Shown in pieces: positions 18,070 to 26,282 of a stretch of DNA of 64,000 nucleotides. The stretch is from an uncultured Altererythrobacter sp. (GTDB lineage: Bacteria > Pseudomonadota > Alphaproteobacteria > Sphingomonadales > Sphingomonadaceae). Numbering within the stretch: the stretch's first letter is position 1; each line of letters opens with the position of its first letter. Below the pieces are notes generated by a model. The model searched no databases. It was given only the letters and a program-made list of their open reading frames with translations, and had not been told where the DNA came from. The DNA lies in contig CAJXJY010000006.1 in NCBI GenBank assembly GCA_913055875.1, positions 62,001-126,000 on the forward strand, written 5' to 3'. Both the position numbers and the translations under genes were made by a program.

Positions 18070-18818
18070 CAGCTTTCCTCCCGCGCGGTGTCTTCCGCGT
18101 CGCCATACTTGTATTCGAGGTAACGATTCTTGATCGCGAGATCGTCGAGCGAGCCTTCGGCCAGCTGGCGGGTGACGTGATCGATCTCCTTGCTGATCTT
18201 GCCGAGGCTGGCGGTCAGCTGCTCGTCGGGCGTCGCTCCGGCGCGCTTCTCGCCGCGCAGGTGCTGCGGGATCTTGCGATAGGCGTCGATCGTCTCGGGC
18301 AGCACGTCGCCGACCAGGCTGCGTACTTCGCGTGCGGCGGGGTGCTGCTGGTCGATCGTCTCGAGCTGGAGGCCGAGCGCGTCGAGTTGGACGCCCATGT
18401 CGTCGACGATCTTCGCCGCGGGCGGGGGCAAGGCAGGGCGCTGGTGCTCGAGCCACAGTTCGGTCTTGCCGACCATCTGCCGCACGTCGCCCTTGGTGAG
18501 GTCTTCGCGCCTGGGCTGCTTCATCCGCGGAAAGGTCCCGAATACGCCGAACGCCGCGAGCAGCGCGAAGAAAGCGATCACCACCCCGATGAAGCCGATC
18601 CCGTCGAGGATAATCCCGGCTGCGGTGATGGCGGCGAAGATCGCGACCACCGCGATCCCGATATTGCGTGCCTTCTTCAGCCAGTGCTGCAGCTTGAGGT
18701 CGGCCGATCCGCGCCCGATCGACGCGGCGCGCCGGTGGCGCCCGCCCATGCGATTGTCGTCGCGCAGGCGGCGGCCCTGTTCGATCAGGCGGTCGCTGTC
18801 GCTGGTGAGATCGGTCAA
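18069..18818 (-). CDS. XpaC-like membrane protein linked to telA
   Basis: This 249-residue protein has a basic N-terminus, two adjacent membrane helices (about residues 52-95, in the stretch NIGIAVVAIFAAI and GVVIAFFALLAAFG), and a long helical cytoplasmic part. The arrangement directly after telA resembles the xpaC-telA pairs known from other bacteria, where XpaC was named for a hydrolysis phenotype but has no settled function. It overlaps the PHA-system gene downstream and starts 16 bases after telA. Family assignment is from topology and context, so moderate. Confidence 0.6.
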   Translation of the reverse strand: MTDLTSDSDRLIEQGRRLRDDNRMGGRHRRAASIGRGSADLKLQHWLKKARNIGIAVVAIFAAITAAGIILDGIGFIGVVIAFFALLAAFGVFGTFPRMKQPRREDLTKGDVRQMVGKTELWLEHQRPALPPPAAKIVDDMGVQLDALGLQLETIDQQHPAAREVRSLVGDVLPETIDAYRKIPQHLRGEKRAGATPDEQLTASLGKISKEIDHVTRQLAEGSLDDLAIKNRYLEYKYGDAEDTAREES

Positions 18819-18834
18819 GTCGGTGCTCCCCCGG

Positions 18835-20067
18835 TCACTCTTCGACCGTCAGCAGGTTGGACTCGGCGATCTGGTTCTGCGCCTGCGCCTGCCCCTCGGC
18901 GCGCGCGATGTAGCCCTTCGACTTCTCGACCTCCTGGCTCAGCGCGTCGACCGTCTGCTTCATCGAATCGAGCGCGCGGACCTTGAAGGTGTCGACCTCG
19001 TCCATCGTGTCGTAGATGTTCTGGAACGCGCGCTGGAGCGTTTCGAGCGGGATCGTGCTCGCCGCCGCCTGCTCGTGGATCTTGCCGGTCTGGTCGCGCA
19101 GCATCGTCGAGGTGCTGTCGATGATACCCGCGGTGGTGTCGTTGAGCGCGGTGATCTGCTGCAGCACCAGCCGCTGGTTGGTCATCGCCTCGCTGACGGT
19201 GACCGCGGTGCGCAGCGCGCCGACGGTGGTGGTACTGGCGCGGTCGACGCCCTTGACCAGTTCGACATTGTTCTTCTTGACGAGGTCGAGCGCGAGATAG
19301 CCCTGCACGCTGACCGCCATCTGCGTCAGCAGGTCCTGCGTGCGCTGGCGGACGTAGAACAGCGCGGTTTCGCGCACCGCCTTGGCCTTGGCCGGATCGG
19401 TCGCGTCGAGTTCGGCTGCCTTCTCCTCCAGCTTCCCGTCGAGCGTCTTGGAGATGTGGATCATCTGCTCGAGATTGCCCATCGCTTCCCACAGCTTCTG
19501 CCGCTCGACGTCGATCGCGGCGTTGTCCATCAGCAGCTCGTCCTTGCCGTTGGCGAGCTTGGAGAGGATCTGCTGGATGTGCGTCTGCGCGCTCTGGTAG
19601 CTGCGGAAGTAGCTCTTGAGCTTGTTGCCGAACGGGATGATGCCGAGAATCTTGCGCGGCCCCGTGAGCTTGCCGCGCTTCGAGGGGTCGAGTTCCTCGA
19701 CCACCGTACGCAGTTCGGCGAGATTGGCGCCGACGCCTTCGTCCTTGTCCATCGCGCGCACCGGGCGGTCGAGGAAGCGGTTCGAATGGCCCGCCGCCGC
19801 CATGATTTCCTTGCGGCCCATATTGGTCAGCTGGTCGACCTTCTTGCCGAATTCGGGCGAATTGGCGTCCTGCGCGACGAGGTCCATGACGAAGCCGTCG
19901 ACCTTTTCCTGCAGCTTGGACTTCACTTCGTCCGAGACCGGCACGAGCCCGGCGGCCTTTTCGGGCGCGACCTCGGGCACCGGATCGGGCGGGGTGAGAT
20001 CGAAATCGGTGGCAGTCGCCGTTTTCGTTGCGCTTTGGGGTGCCAGTTTGGAATCGTCGGTGGCCAT
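18835..20067 (-). CDS. telA: TelA/toxic anion resistance family protein
   Basis: This 410-residue, almost entirely helical cytoplasmic protein matches the TelA family, originally tied to tellurite resistance and to envelope stress. It shows the family's coiled core, with LRTVVEELDPSKRG, KILGIIPFGNKLKSYFRSYQ and a long C-terminal helix region. A disordered acidic/Pro N-terminus of about 35 residues precedes it. It is the first cistron of telA-xpaC-like-PHA-system. A 12-bp palindrome lies 23 bases in front of the start and may be the operator. Direct anion detoxification is not supported by any catalytic motif. Confidence 0.82.
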   Translation of the reverse strand: MATDDSKLAPQSATKTATATDFDLTPPDPVPEVAPEKAAGLVPVSDEVKSKLQEKVDGFVMDLVAQDANSPEFGKKVDQLTNMGRKEIMAAAGHSNRFLDRPVRAMDKDEGVGANLAELRTVVEELDPSKRGKLTGPRKILGIIPFGNKLKSYFRSYQSAQTHIQQILSKLANGKDELLMDNAAIDVERQKLWEAMGNLEQMIHISKTLDGKLEEKAAELDATDPAKAKAVRETALFYVRQRTQDLLTQMAVSVQGYLALDLVKKNNVELVKGVDRASTTTVGALRTAVTVSEAMTNQRLVLQQITALNDTTAGIIDSTSTMLRDQTGKIHEQAAASTIPLETLQRAFQNIYDTMDEVDTFKVRALDSMKQTVDALSQEVEKSKGYIARAEGQAQAQNQIAESNLLTVEE

Positions 20068-20089
20068 TGCTGCTCCTTCGCGGACTGTA

Positions 20090-20101
20090 TTAGTGCACTA
20101 A
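20090..20101. promoter_or_regulatory. Perfect 12-bp palindrome upstream of telA (candidate operator)
   Basis: TTAGTGCACTAA is a perfect palindrome in a short AT-richer stretch 23 bases upstream of the telA start, between the divergent telA and DUF389 genes. A dimeric repressor site of MarR or GntR type is plausible; no matching regulator gene is in the window. Confidence 0.5.
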
Positions 20102-20214
20102 GACACGAAGTTCAAGATTTCGCCGCTTGTGTGCCTCATGCTGCGGGGCGCGTCCATGCTTTCGTTGCCGCCCTGCGCGGTGTAGGGGCGCGGTGCAACC
20201 TCGAACGGAACGGC

Positions 20215-21714
20215 ATGAACGATACCGACGCAGCACCGCCGCAACCGGAATTTTCCTTCTCTGCGGTCATTTTCAGTTGGCGCCGATGGTGGTCCGACGC
20301 GGTGGTCGGCACCGTCGACCAGCAGGCGGTGATCGCCAGGCGGCGGGTCGAATGCAACCTGTCGGCGCGCTACCTGTTCATGACCGCGATGTCGGCGGGC
20401 ATCGCGGTGCTCGGCCTGCTGCTGTCCTCGCCCGCGGTGGTGATCGGGGCGATGCTGCTGTCGCCGCTGATGGATCCGATCATCGGGCTCGGCTTCGCGC
20501 TCGCGATCGGGGATTATCGCTGGCTGCGCAAGGCGGCCCGATCGCTCGCCTGGGGCTCGGTAATGGCGATCGGGTTCTGCGCGCTGATCGTGTTCCTTTC
20601 GCCGCTCAAGGACATCACCACCGAGATCGCCGCGCGCACGCGGCCCAACCTGTTCGACCTGCTGGTGGCGCTGTTCTCCTCGCTCGCGGGTGCCTACGCG
20701 CTGATCCGCGGGCGCGAGGGGACGATCGTCGGGGTTGCCATCGCCACCGCGCTGATGCCGCCGCTGGCGGTGATCGGCTACGGGCTGGCGACGTTCAACT
20801 GGACGGTGTTCTGGGGCGCGCTGTTCCTTTACGGTACCAACCTCGTCACCATCGCGCTGGTGGCGACGCTGATGGCGTGGCTCTACGGCTTCCGTTCCAA
20901 CCTGACCGACCGCCAGACGCGGCTGCAGAACGCGATCATCGTGCTGGTGTTCGTGGTGCTCGCCATCCCGCTCTATTTTTCGCTTACCCAGATCGTGTGG
21001 GAGGCGAACGCTGCCCGCCAGGTGCGCGGCGAATTGTCCAGCCTGTTCGGCACCACCTCGCGCCTGTCGCAGCCCGAGATCGAGTTCGATCGCGAGCCGA
21101 TGCGCGTGTCGGCCTTCGTGTGGACGACCGAACTCAAGGAGGATGCCGAAACGCGCGCCGAGGCGAGCCTGGAGCGGCTACTCGGCGCGCCGGTCGATCT
21201 CGAACTGCAGCAATTCCTCGTTCGCGACGAAGCCAGCGCCGAAGCGGCGCAGATCGCCTCGGCCAAGGCGCAGGAGGAAGCCGCCGCGAGCGACCGGATC
21301 GACGACCTCGCGCAGCGCCTCGCGCTCGCCGCCGGTGTGCCCGACAGCGAGGTGGTGGTCGACGGCCAGCGCCGCCGCGCGATGGTGCGCGCACGCCGTC
21401 TCGAAGGCGCGACGCTGGCGACCTACCGCGCGCTTGAACGCCGCATCGCGGCCTCCGAACCGAATTGGAAGATCGAACTGATCCCGCCGATGGGCGGATT
21501 GCCGGAGGTTCCGTTCGCGGACGGGGAGCCCGATCCGGTCGCACTTGCCCTGATCGCATGGGCATCGCAGCGTAGCGGCGTGCCGGTGTTGCTGGTCGGC
21601 CCCGAAGAACAGACCGCGCGCGCCGCCGCACTTCTCGGCGAGCGCGGGGTCGCTGTGAAAACGGAACTCGCGGCTGCGCCCCTGCGCGCCAGCTGGGACA
21701 GTTCCGGCGACTAG
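20215..21714 (+). CDS. DUF389 membrane protein
   Basis: This protein of about 499 residues has the DUF389 membrane core in its first ~270 residues: six to seven hydrophobic segments with SSPAVVIGAMLLSPLMDPII, ATALMPPLAVIGYGLA and LYGTNLVTIALVA. A soluble C-terminal part of about 220 residues contains several acidic/Arg helices. Function of the family is unknown; a transport role is suggested only by topology. The ATG at 20215 is preceded by a weak GGAACGG. Its stop overlaps the stop of the convergent gene on the other strand by 4 bp. Confidence 0.85.
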   Translation: MNDTDAAPPQPEFSFSAVIFSWRRWWSDAVVGTVDQQAVIARRRVECNLSARYLFMTAMSAGIAVLGLLLSSPAVVIGAMLLSPLMDPIIGLGFALAIGDYRWLRKAARSLAWGSVMAIGFCALIVFLSPLKDITTEIAARTRPNLFDLLVALFSSLAGAYALIRGREGTIVGVAIATALMPPLAVIGYGLATFNWTVFWGALFLYGTNLVTIALVATLMAWLYGFRSNLTDRQTRLQNAIIVLVFVVLAIPLYFSLTQIVWEANAARQVRGELSSLFGTTSRLSQPEIEFDREPMRVSAFVWTTELKEDAETRAEASLERLLGAPVDLELQQFLVRDEASAEAAQIASAKAQEEAAASDRIDDLAQRLALAAGVPDSEVVVDGQRRRAMVRARRLEGATLATYRALERRIAASEPNWKIELIPPMGGLPEVPFADGEPDPVALALIAWASQRSGVPVLLVGPEEQTARAAALLGERGVAVKTELAAAPLRASWDSSGD

Positions 21715-22451
21715 AACGCCGATCCTGCGAAGACGCGATTGGACAATTCGATCCAATCGGGCTGTCTGGCGAGGGCGTGGCGCAGGAAACCGGAGCCCTG
21801 CACGAGCGCCAGCCCCAGCGGGTAGATCCACGGCATCCTGCGCCTGACTATTGCATCGTGGACAATGCCGGCGATCACCGGCAAGCCGATCAGCAGCAGG
21901 ATCGGCGGGAAGACCGGCAGGTCGAGCGTCGCAAGGGCTCGGGCGGCGGCCGGTTCGAGCAATTGCGCGTGGGCGACGACGATCCATCTCTTGTGCCACT
22001 CCGGCCGGTTGCGGAAGTGGATCGCGAGCCCGATCGCCAGCGCGAAACCGAGCAGGAGGATCAGCGGAATGGCGAAGAAACCGCTATCGCCTCCGTTTTC
22101 CAGGAACCGCACCGCCTGGACGGCGCCGACATAAAGCCCGGTCACGACGAGGGCGACCGCCAGCCAGCCGGTCCAGACCCCGACACGGCGATGGTTCACG
22201 ATCCGCCCCGTGCGGATTTGCCACGGCTGGTAGACCGCCAGCGCCATCCACAGCGTAAACAGCGCGGCGTGCAGGACGACGCCGGGGTAGATCGGGGCGC
22301 TGTCCGCCAGCGGGGTCGAGCCGAACGGCAGCAGGTAGAAATTGCGGGCGAAGCCGAACAGTCCGAGACCGGCGACATACAGGCCGACGGCGAGGTAGAA
22401 CGTCTCGCCGCGGCGCAGCGGCGATGTCCGGCCCTCGCTCGTCTCACGCAT
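21711..22451 (-). CDS. Unknown seven-helix-like membrane protein
   Basis: The 246-residue protein has about seven hydrophobic segments. The second and third contain VLHAALFTLWMALAVYQ and GRIVNHRRVGVWTGW, a His-containing pattern like the cytochrome-type DUF2306/DUF420 proteins. A later HKRWIVVAHAQLLEPAAAR stretch is less usual. The His residues could bind haem, but this is only a resemblance. It lies 54 bases downstream of the acyl-AMP ligase in the same direction, so the two may be co-transcribed. I do not recognise a defined function. Confidence 0.65.
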   Translation of the reverse strand: MRETSEGRTSPLRRGETFYLAVGLYVAGLGLFGFARNFYLLPFGSTPLADSAPIYPGVVLHAALFTLWMALAVYQPWQIRTGRIVNHRRVGVWTGWLAVALVVTGLYVGAVQAVRFLENGGDSGFFAIPLILLLGFALAIGLAIHFRNRPEWHKRWIVVAHAQLLEPAAARALATLDLPVFPPILLLIGLPVIAGIVHDAIVRRRMPWIYPLGLALVQGSGFLRHALARQPDWIELSNRVFAGSAF

Positions 22452-22505
22452 TGGCGGCCTCCCCTTAGCGCACTCCTGCCGTGCGGACGACCCGGACGCA
22501 GGCCG

Positions 22506-24245
22506 TCACGCCGCCTGCAGCAGTTCCAGCGGCTTGATCTCGCCTTCGAGATAGAGCTTCTTCGCCTTCGCCCGGCTCAATTTGCCCGAACTGGTGCGCG
22601 GCAGCGTGCGCGGGGGGACCAGTTCGACCACGCAGTTCATGCCGGTGACCGAGCGCACCTTGTCGCGGATCTGCTCGTGCAGGCGAGTGCGTTCCTCGGG
22701 GTCGGAAACGCGGCAATGGACCAGCACCGCGGGCGCTTCCTCGCCCTCCTCGGTCTCGACCGAGAAGGCGGCGATATCGCCGTGGTTGAAGCCGGGCAGC
22801 TGCTCGACCGCCCATTCGATGTCCTGCGGCCAGTGGTTCTTGCCGTTGATGATGATCATGTCCTTCGCCCGGCCGACGATGAACAGATAGCCGTCGGCCA
22901 TGTAGCCCATGTCGCCGGTGTCGAGCCATCCGTCCACCAGGCAGTCCTCGGTCGCCTGCTCGTTGCGGAAATAGGAATGCATCACGCTCGGCCCGCGGCA
23001 CCACACCTTGCCGACCTGGTGATCGCCCCTGGGCTCGCCGTTCTCGCCGCGGATCTCGACCTCCATGTCGGGCAGCGGCTTGCCGCAATTGACGATCGCG
23101 CGATAGCGGGCGGGGCGCGACAGGTCGGCGCGGGTGCCCGACAGGCGCTCCTCCTCTACCAGTTCGACCTTGATTCCTTCGCCCGGCGGCATGACGGTGA
23201 CCGCCAGCGTCGCCTCGGCGAGGCCGTAGCTCGGAGTGAAGGCGCTGGCCTTGAAGCCGGCATCCGCGAAGCAGTTGACGAATTGCTGCATCACGTCGGG
23301 CCGGATCATGTCCGCGCCATTGCCCGCGAGCCGCCAGCGCGACAGGTCGAAGCGGTCGCCGACATGGCTCTGGCTCGAAATGCGCCGGGCGCAGATATCG
23401 TAGCCGAAGGTTGGCGAATAGGAGAGCGTGGTGCCCTCGTTGCGGCTGATCAGGTCGAGCCAGGCGAGCGGCCGGCGCGCGAAATGCTCGGTCTTGAGGT
23501 AATCGACCGAGACCTGGTTGGCGATCAGCGACAGCAGGCAGCCGACCAGCCCCATGTCGTGATACCACGGCAGCCAGCTGACCACCCGGTCGTTGGTGCC
23601 GATATCCATCGACGCGGCATGGCCGTAGAGATTGTGCAGCAGCGCCGCATGAGTCACCGCGACCCCGGTCGGGAAGCGGGTCGAGCCGGACGAATATTGC
23701 AGGTAGCAGATATCGTCGGGGCTCGCCTCGGGCAGGTCGCAGTCGGGCGCGTCGCGCTCGCCGAAGGTCGCCCAGTCGACGCCCTCGCAGCCCTGGTGGT
23801 CGGCCGCGGCCTTGGCCATCTCGGCGATTTCGGGCGGGTAGATGAGGATCTTCGGATCCGAGCTGGCCAACTGCACTGCGAGCTGGTCGACATAGCTGTC
23901 CTTGCCGCCGAACGTGGTCGGCAGCGGCAGCGGTACCGGCCATGCGCCGGCATAGACGCAGGCGCAGAACAGCGCGGCGAAATCGGGCCCGGTCTCGGCG
24001 ATCAGCGCGACCCGGTCGCCCTTGCCGATCCCCGAGGCGACCATGCGCCGCGCCATGGCGAGCGCATCCTCGCGCATTTCGCTGTACGGATAGACCCGTT
24101 CGAGCGTCCCGCGCATGTCGTGGAAATTGAGTCCCTTCTCGCTGCGAGCGGCATAGTCGATCGCATCGTTGAAGGTGGCGAAGTCCGACCGGATGCGCGG
24201 CAAGGCGCAATCATTCGGTGTCGGAACCAGAGTCGAATCGGTCAT
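22506..24245 (-). CDS. Fatty acyl-AMP ligase (FAAL, FadD32-like)
   Basis: This 579-residue adenylating enzyme activates fatty acids as acyl-AMP, usually for transfer to an acyl carrier protein. The ATP-binding loop YSSGSTRFPTG is at about 184-194, and further core motifs are WLPWYHDMGL, YGLAEATLAV and DGWLDTGDMGY. The C-terminal LPRTSSGKLSR supplies the catalytic Lys. The FAAL subfamily, rather than acyl-CoA ligase, is suggested by the LQYSSGST and WYHDMGL signatures. No polyketide synthase, carrier protein or desaturase lies beside it, so its partner is elsewhere. The palindromic element at 24277-24544 begins 32 bases upstream of its ATG and may carry or block its promoter. Confidence 0.85.
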   Translation of the reverse strand: MTDSTLVPTPNDCALPRIRSDFATFNDAIDYAARSEKGLNFHDMRGTLERVYPYSEMREDALAMARRMVASGIGKGDRVALIAETGPDFAALFCACVYAGAWPVPLPLPTTFGGKDSYVDQLAVQLASSDPKILIYPPEIAEMAKAAADHQGCEGVDWATFGERDAPDCDLPEASPDDICYLQYSSGSTRFPTGVAVTHAALLHNLYGHAASMDIGTNDRVVSWLPWYHDMGLVGCLLSLIANQVSVDYLKTEHFARRPLAWLDLISRNEGTTLSYSPTFGYDICARRISSQSHVGDRFDLSRWRLAGNGADMIRPDVMQQFVNCFADAGFKASAFTPSYGLAEATLAVTVMPPGEGIKVELVEEERLSGTRADLSRPARYRAIVNCGKPLPDMEVEIRGENGEPRGDHQVGKVWCRGPSVMHSYFRNEQATEDCLVDGWLDTGDMGYMADGYLFIVGRAKDMIIINGKNHWPQDIEWAVEQLPGFNHGDIAAFSVETEEGEEAPAVLVHCRVSDPEERTRLHEQIRDKVRSVTGMNCVVELVPPRTLPRTSSGKLSRAKAKKLYLEGEIKPLELLQAA

Positions 24246-24276
24246 GTGTGGAGGCGAAACCCGTCATTGCGTGCCT

Positions 24277-24544
24277 TAGCGTTCGGACCCGGACTGATCA
24301 GGCTCGAGGCGTCCGAATGGCGAACATATCGAACCGAAAGCCGCGCCGGGATGGCTGGTTGCCATTGCAAGCGGCTTTCGGTTTGAGATGGAAGCCATTC
24401 GGACGTCCCTGCGGGATTTGACCAAAATGGCCCATTGCGGCGTCGAAAAGGCTTGAAATATCGACATATTCCTACGCCCTTTCTCCTAGCACTGGGCCAT
24501 TTTGATTCAAACCTCGAGCCTGCTCAGTCCGGGTCCGAACGCTA
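24277..24544. mobile_element. 268-bp nested palindromic element (MITE-like) between FAAL and recX
   Basis: Two 33-bp terminal inverted repeats (24277-24309 and 24512-24544, one mismatch) begin TAGCGTTCGGACCCGGACTG. Inside, two further palindromes each fold back: 24310-24405 (perfect 11-bp outer arms, 14-bp inner arms at 24331-24344/24371-24384 with one mismatch), and 24417-24511 (arms of 18-19 bp). The whole can fold as a three-way junction with two side hairpins. No coding potential for a transposase is present. Both ends carry TA, which would fit an IS630-type TA target, but no longer target duplication is seen. Confidence 0.75.
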
Positions 24545-24630
24545 TACGGCACTCCCAAGTCCCCAACGGCCCCGGATGTTCCGGCGCCGCCCTTAATCCT
24601 TGCTCATTTCTGAAAGACTGTGGCACGATT

Positions 24631-25203
24631 ATGACGATGAGCGAGACGAGGCAAGGCCACGGGAGACGCGTTCGCCCCAAAAAACCGCTCGATTCCGCGC
24701 GTTTGGAGGAGTTGGCGCTCGCCTATGTTGCGCGCTTTGCAACCAGTTCGGTAAAGTTTCAGCGTTACCTGGCGAGAAAGCTGCGCGAACGCGGCTGGGA
24801 CGGCGAGGGCGAGCCGCAGGTGGCGGAGCTGGTCGAGCGCTATTGCGAACTCGGCTATATCGACGACGAGGCCTATGCCCGTTCGCGCGGCGGCGACCTG
24901 CTGCGGCGCGGCTACGGCGCGCGGCGCGTGGCGCAGGCGCTCGGCGAGGCGGGAATCGCCGAGGATGTGCGGCAAGCGGTCGCGCCGGGCGAGGCCGCGG
25001 CGCGCCGTGCCGCGTTCGCGCTGGCCCGTCGCCGCCGTTTCGGCCCGTTCTTCGCCGGCGAGCTCGATCGCGAGCGGCGCGAGAAGCAACTCGCCGCCAT
25101 GGTGCGCGCGGGGCATGGATTCGACGCCGCACGCGCGGTAGTGGATGCGGGTAACGAAGCCGCGCTCGCCGAATGGGTCGCCGAGGCGGAGGAAGAGGAA
25201 TAA
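24631..25203 (+). CDS. recX: RecX-family regulatory protein
   Basis: RecX proteins bind RecA and modulate filament growth. The 190-residue protein shows the three-helix repeats of the family: YVARFATSSVKFQRYLARKL, then ELGYIDDEAYARS, then a third Arg-rich repeat with ARRRRFGPF. A Glu-rich tail ends the protein. ATG 24631 and ATG 24637 are both possible. The adjacent recA is not in the window. A DUF192 lipoprotein gene follows after 6 bases. Confidence 0.82.
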   Translation: MTMSETRQGHGRRVRPKKPLDSARLEELALAYVARFATSSVKFQRYLARKLRERGWDGEGEPQVAELVERYCELGYIDDEAYARSRGGDLLRRGYGARRVAQALGEAGIAEDVRQAVAPGEAAARRAAFALARRRRFGPFFAGELDRERREKQLAAMVRAGHGFDAARAVVDAGNEAALAEWVAEAEEEE

Positions 25204-25209
25204 CCGCAG

Positions 25210-25692
25210 ATGCGCATAATCACGCTGCTTGTCGTCGCCCTGTGCCTGGCCTGCTCGCCACAGGGTTCGGCGGAAACCGCCCCGGCTGCCGAAACGAGCG
25301 CCGCCGCGACGCACCCGGTATCGGGTTTGCCGGTGATCCCGCTGACCGTGCGGAGCGGCGATACGATTCACAAGTTCACGGTCGAGGTCGCGGCGACCAT
25401 CGCCGAGCAGCAGCGCGGTCTGATGTTCCGCACCGAGTTGGGGCCGAACGAGGGCATGGTGTTTCCCTATCCGGCACCGCGGCAGCTCGGCTTCTGGATG
25501 AAGAACACCCCGCTGCCGCTCGACATCATCTTCATCGATGCCGACCGCCGCGTACTCAACATCGCCGCGATGACCACGCCCTATTCGACCGATTCGGTCT
25601 ACTCCGACGGTCCGGCGATGGCGGTGCTCGAAATCCCGGGCGGCCGCGCGGCGGCGCTCGGGATCGAGAAGGGCGACAGCGTCGAGTGGTAA
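25210..25692 (+). CDS. DUF192 lipoprotein
   Basis: This 160-residue protein has a lipoprotein signal ending in LCLAC (Cys at about residue 14) and then a DUF192 domain from about residue 40. Typical motifs are QQRGLMFRTEL, GMVFPYP, GFWMKNTPLPLDIIFID and GIEKGDSVEW. Family function is unknown; members are small periplasmic or cytoplasmic beta proteins. It follows recX by 6 bases, so it is probably on the same transcript. Confidence 0.85.
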   Translation: MRIITLLVVALCLACSPQGSAETAPAAETSAAATHPVSGLPVIPLTVRSGDTIHKFTVEVAATIAEQQRGLMFRTELGPNEGMVFPYPAPRQLGFWMKNTPLPLDIIFIDADRRVLNIAAMTTPYSTDSVYSDGPAMAVLEIPGGRAAALGIEKGDSVEW

Positions 25693-25700
25693 AACCTGAT

Positions 25701-25847
25701 CCTCCCCATCGTCTTGCGATGGGGAGGTGGCAGCCGCCGCAGGCGGCTGACGGAGGGGCCGGTTTCGATTGTCTCGCTTGCCGCAAATGCCCCTCCACCA
25801 CTCGCTTCGCGAGCGGTCCCCCTCCCCATCGCAAGTCGATGGGGAGG
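25701..25847. repeat. Paired intergenic hairpins in inverted orientation
   Basis: Two 27-bp hairpins (25701-25727 and 25821-25847), each built on CCTCCCCATC...GATGGGGAGG, face each other. Between them are a GCCGCC-AGG-GGCGGC type hairpin and a CTCGCTTCGCGAGCG hairpin. The arrangement resembles composite palindromic intergenic units (BIME-like). It fills most of the 192-bp gap between the DUF192 and NDUFA12 genes. Confidence 0.75.
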
Positions 25848-25884
25848 ATTGTATCGCCGTGGCGCTTCGGCTAACCGCGCACGC

Positions 25885-26280
25885 ATGAGCTTCCTCGGCA
25901 AGATCTTCACCTGGTGGGACGGCGCCACCATCGGCACGCACCTGTGGAGCTGGCGCAACGGTGAACGGGTCGGCACCGATGCGCAGGGCAATGCCTATTA
26001 CCGCTCGAAAGCGAAGAAGGGCCAGCGAGAGCGTCGCTGGGTGATCTACCAGGGCGCCAACGACGCCAGCCGCGTGCCGGCCGAATGGCACGGCTGGCTG
26101 CACGGCGCGTTCGACGATGTGCCCGAGAGCAACCTGCCGCCACCGCGGATCTGGGAGGTCGACTACACCCCCAACGCGACCGGCACCGCGCAGGCCTATC
26201 GTCCCGCCGGGGCGCTCGAAATGGGCGGCAAGCGCGCGCGCGCGACGGGCGATTACGAAGCGTGGTCGCCGGACGCCTGA
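25885..26280 (+). CDS. NADH:ubiquinone oxidoreductase NDUFA12-family protein (17.2 kDa subunit)
   Basis: This 131-residue protein is the bacterial homologue of a complex I accessory subunit. Visible family motifs are FTWWDGATIGT near the N-terminus, NAYYRSK, RRWVIYQG, VPAEWHGWLH and a C-terminal YEAWSPD. It is typical of alphaproteobacteria, the mitochondrial relatives. The next gene, DUF2155, starts 2 bases after the stop, an order widely conserved in this class. Confidence 0.9.
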   Translation: MSFLGKIFTWWDGATIGTHLWSWRNGERVGTDAQGNAYYRSKAKKGQRERRWVIYQGANDASRVPAEWHGWLHGAFDDVPESNLPPPRIWEVDYTPNATGTAQAYRPAGALEMGGKRARATGDYEAWSPDA

Positions 26281-26282
26281 GC

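Noticed and set aside
22465-24210. A 581-codon minus-strand frame overlapping the FAAL gene
   Set aside because: It is a shifted reading of the ligase gene; only the 22506-24245 frame has the adenylation motifs.
24218-24467. Short open frames on both strands in the palindromic element
   Set aside because: They encode similar short peptides on both strands because the element is palindromic; no start signals support them.
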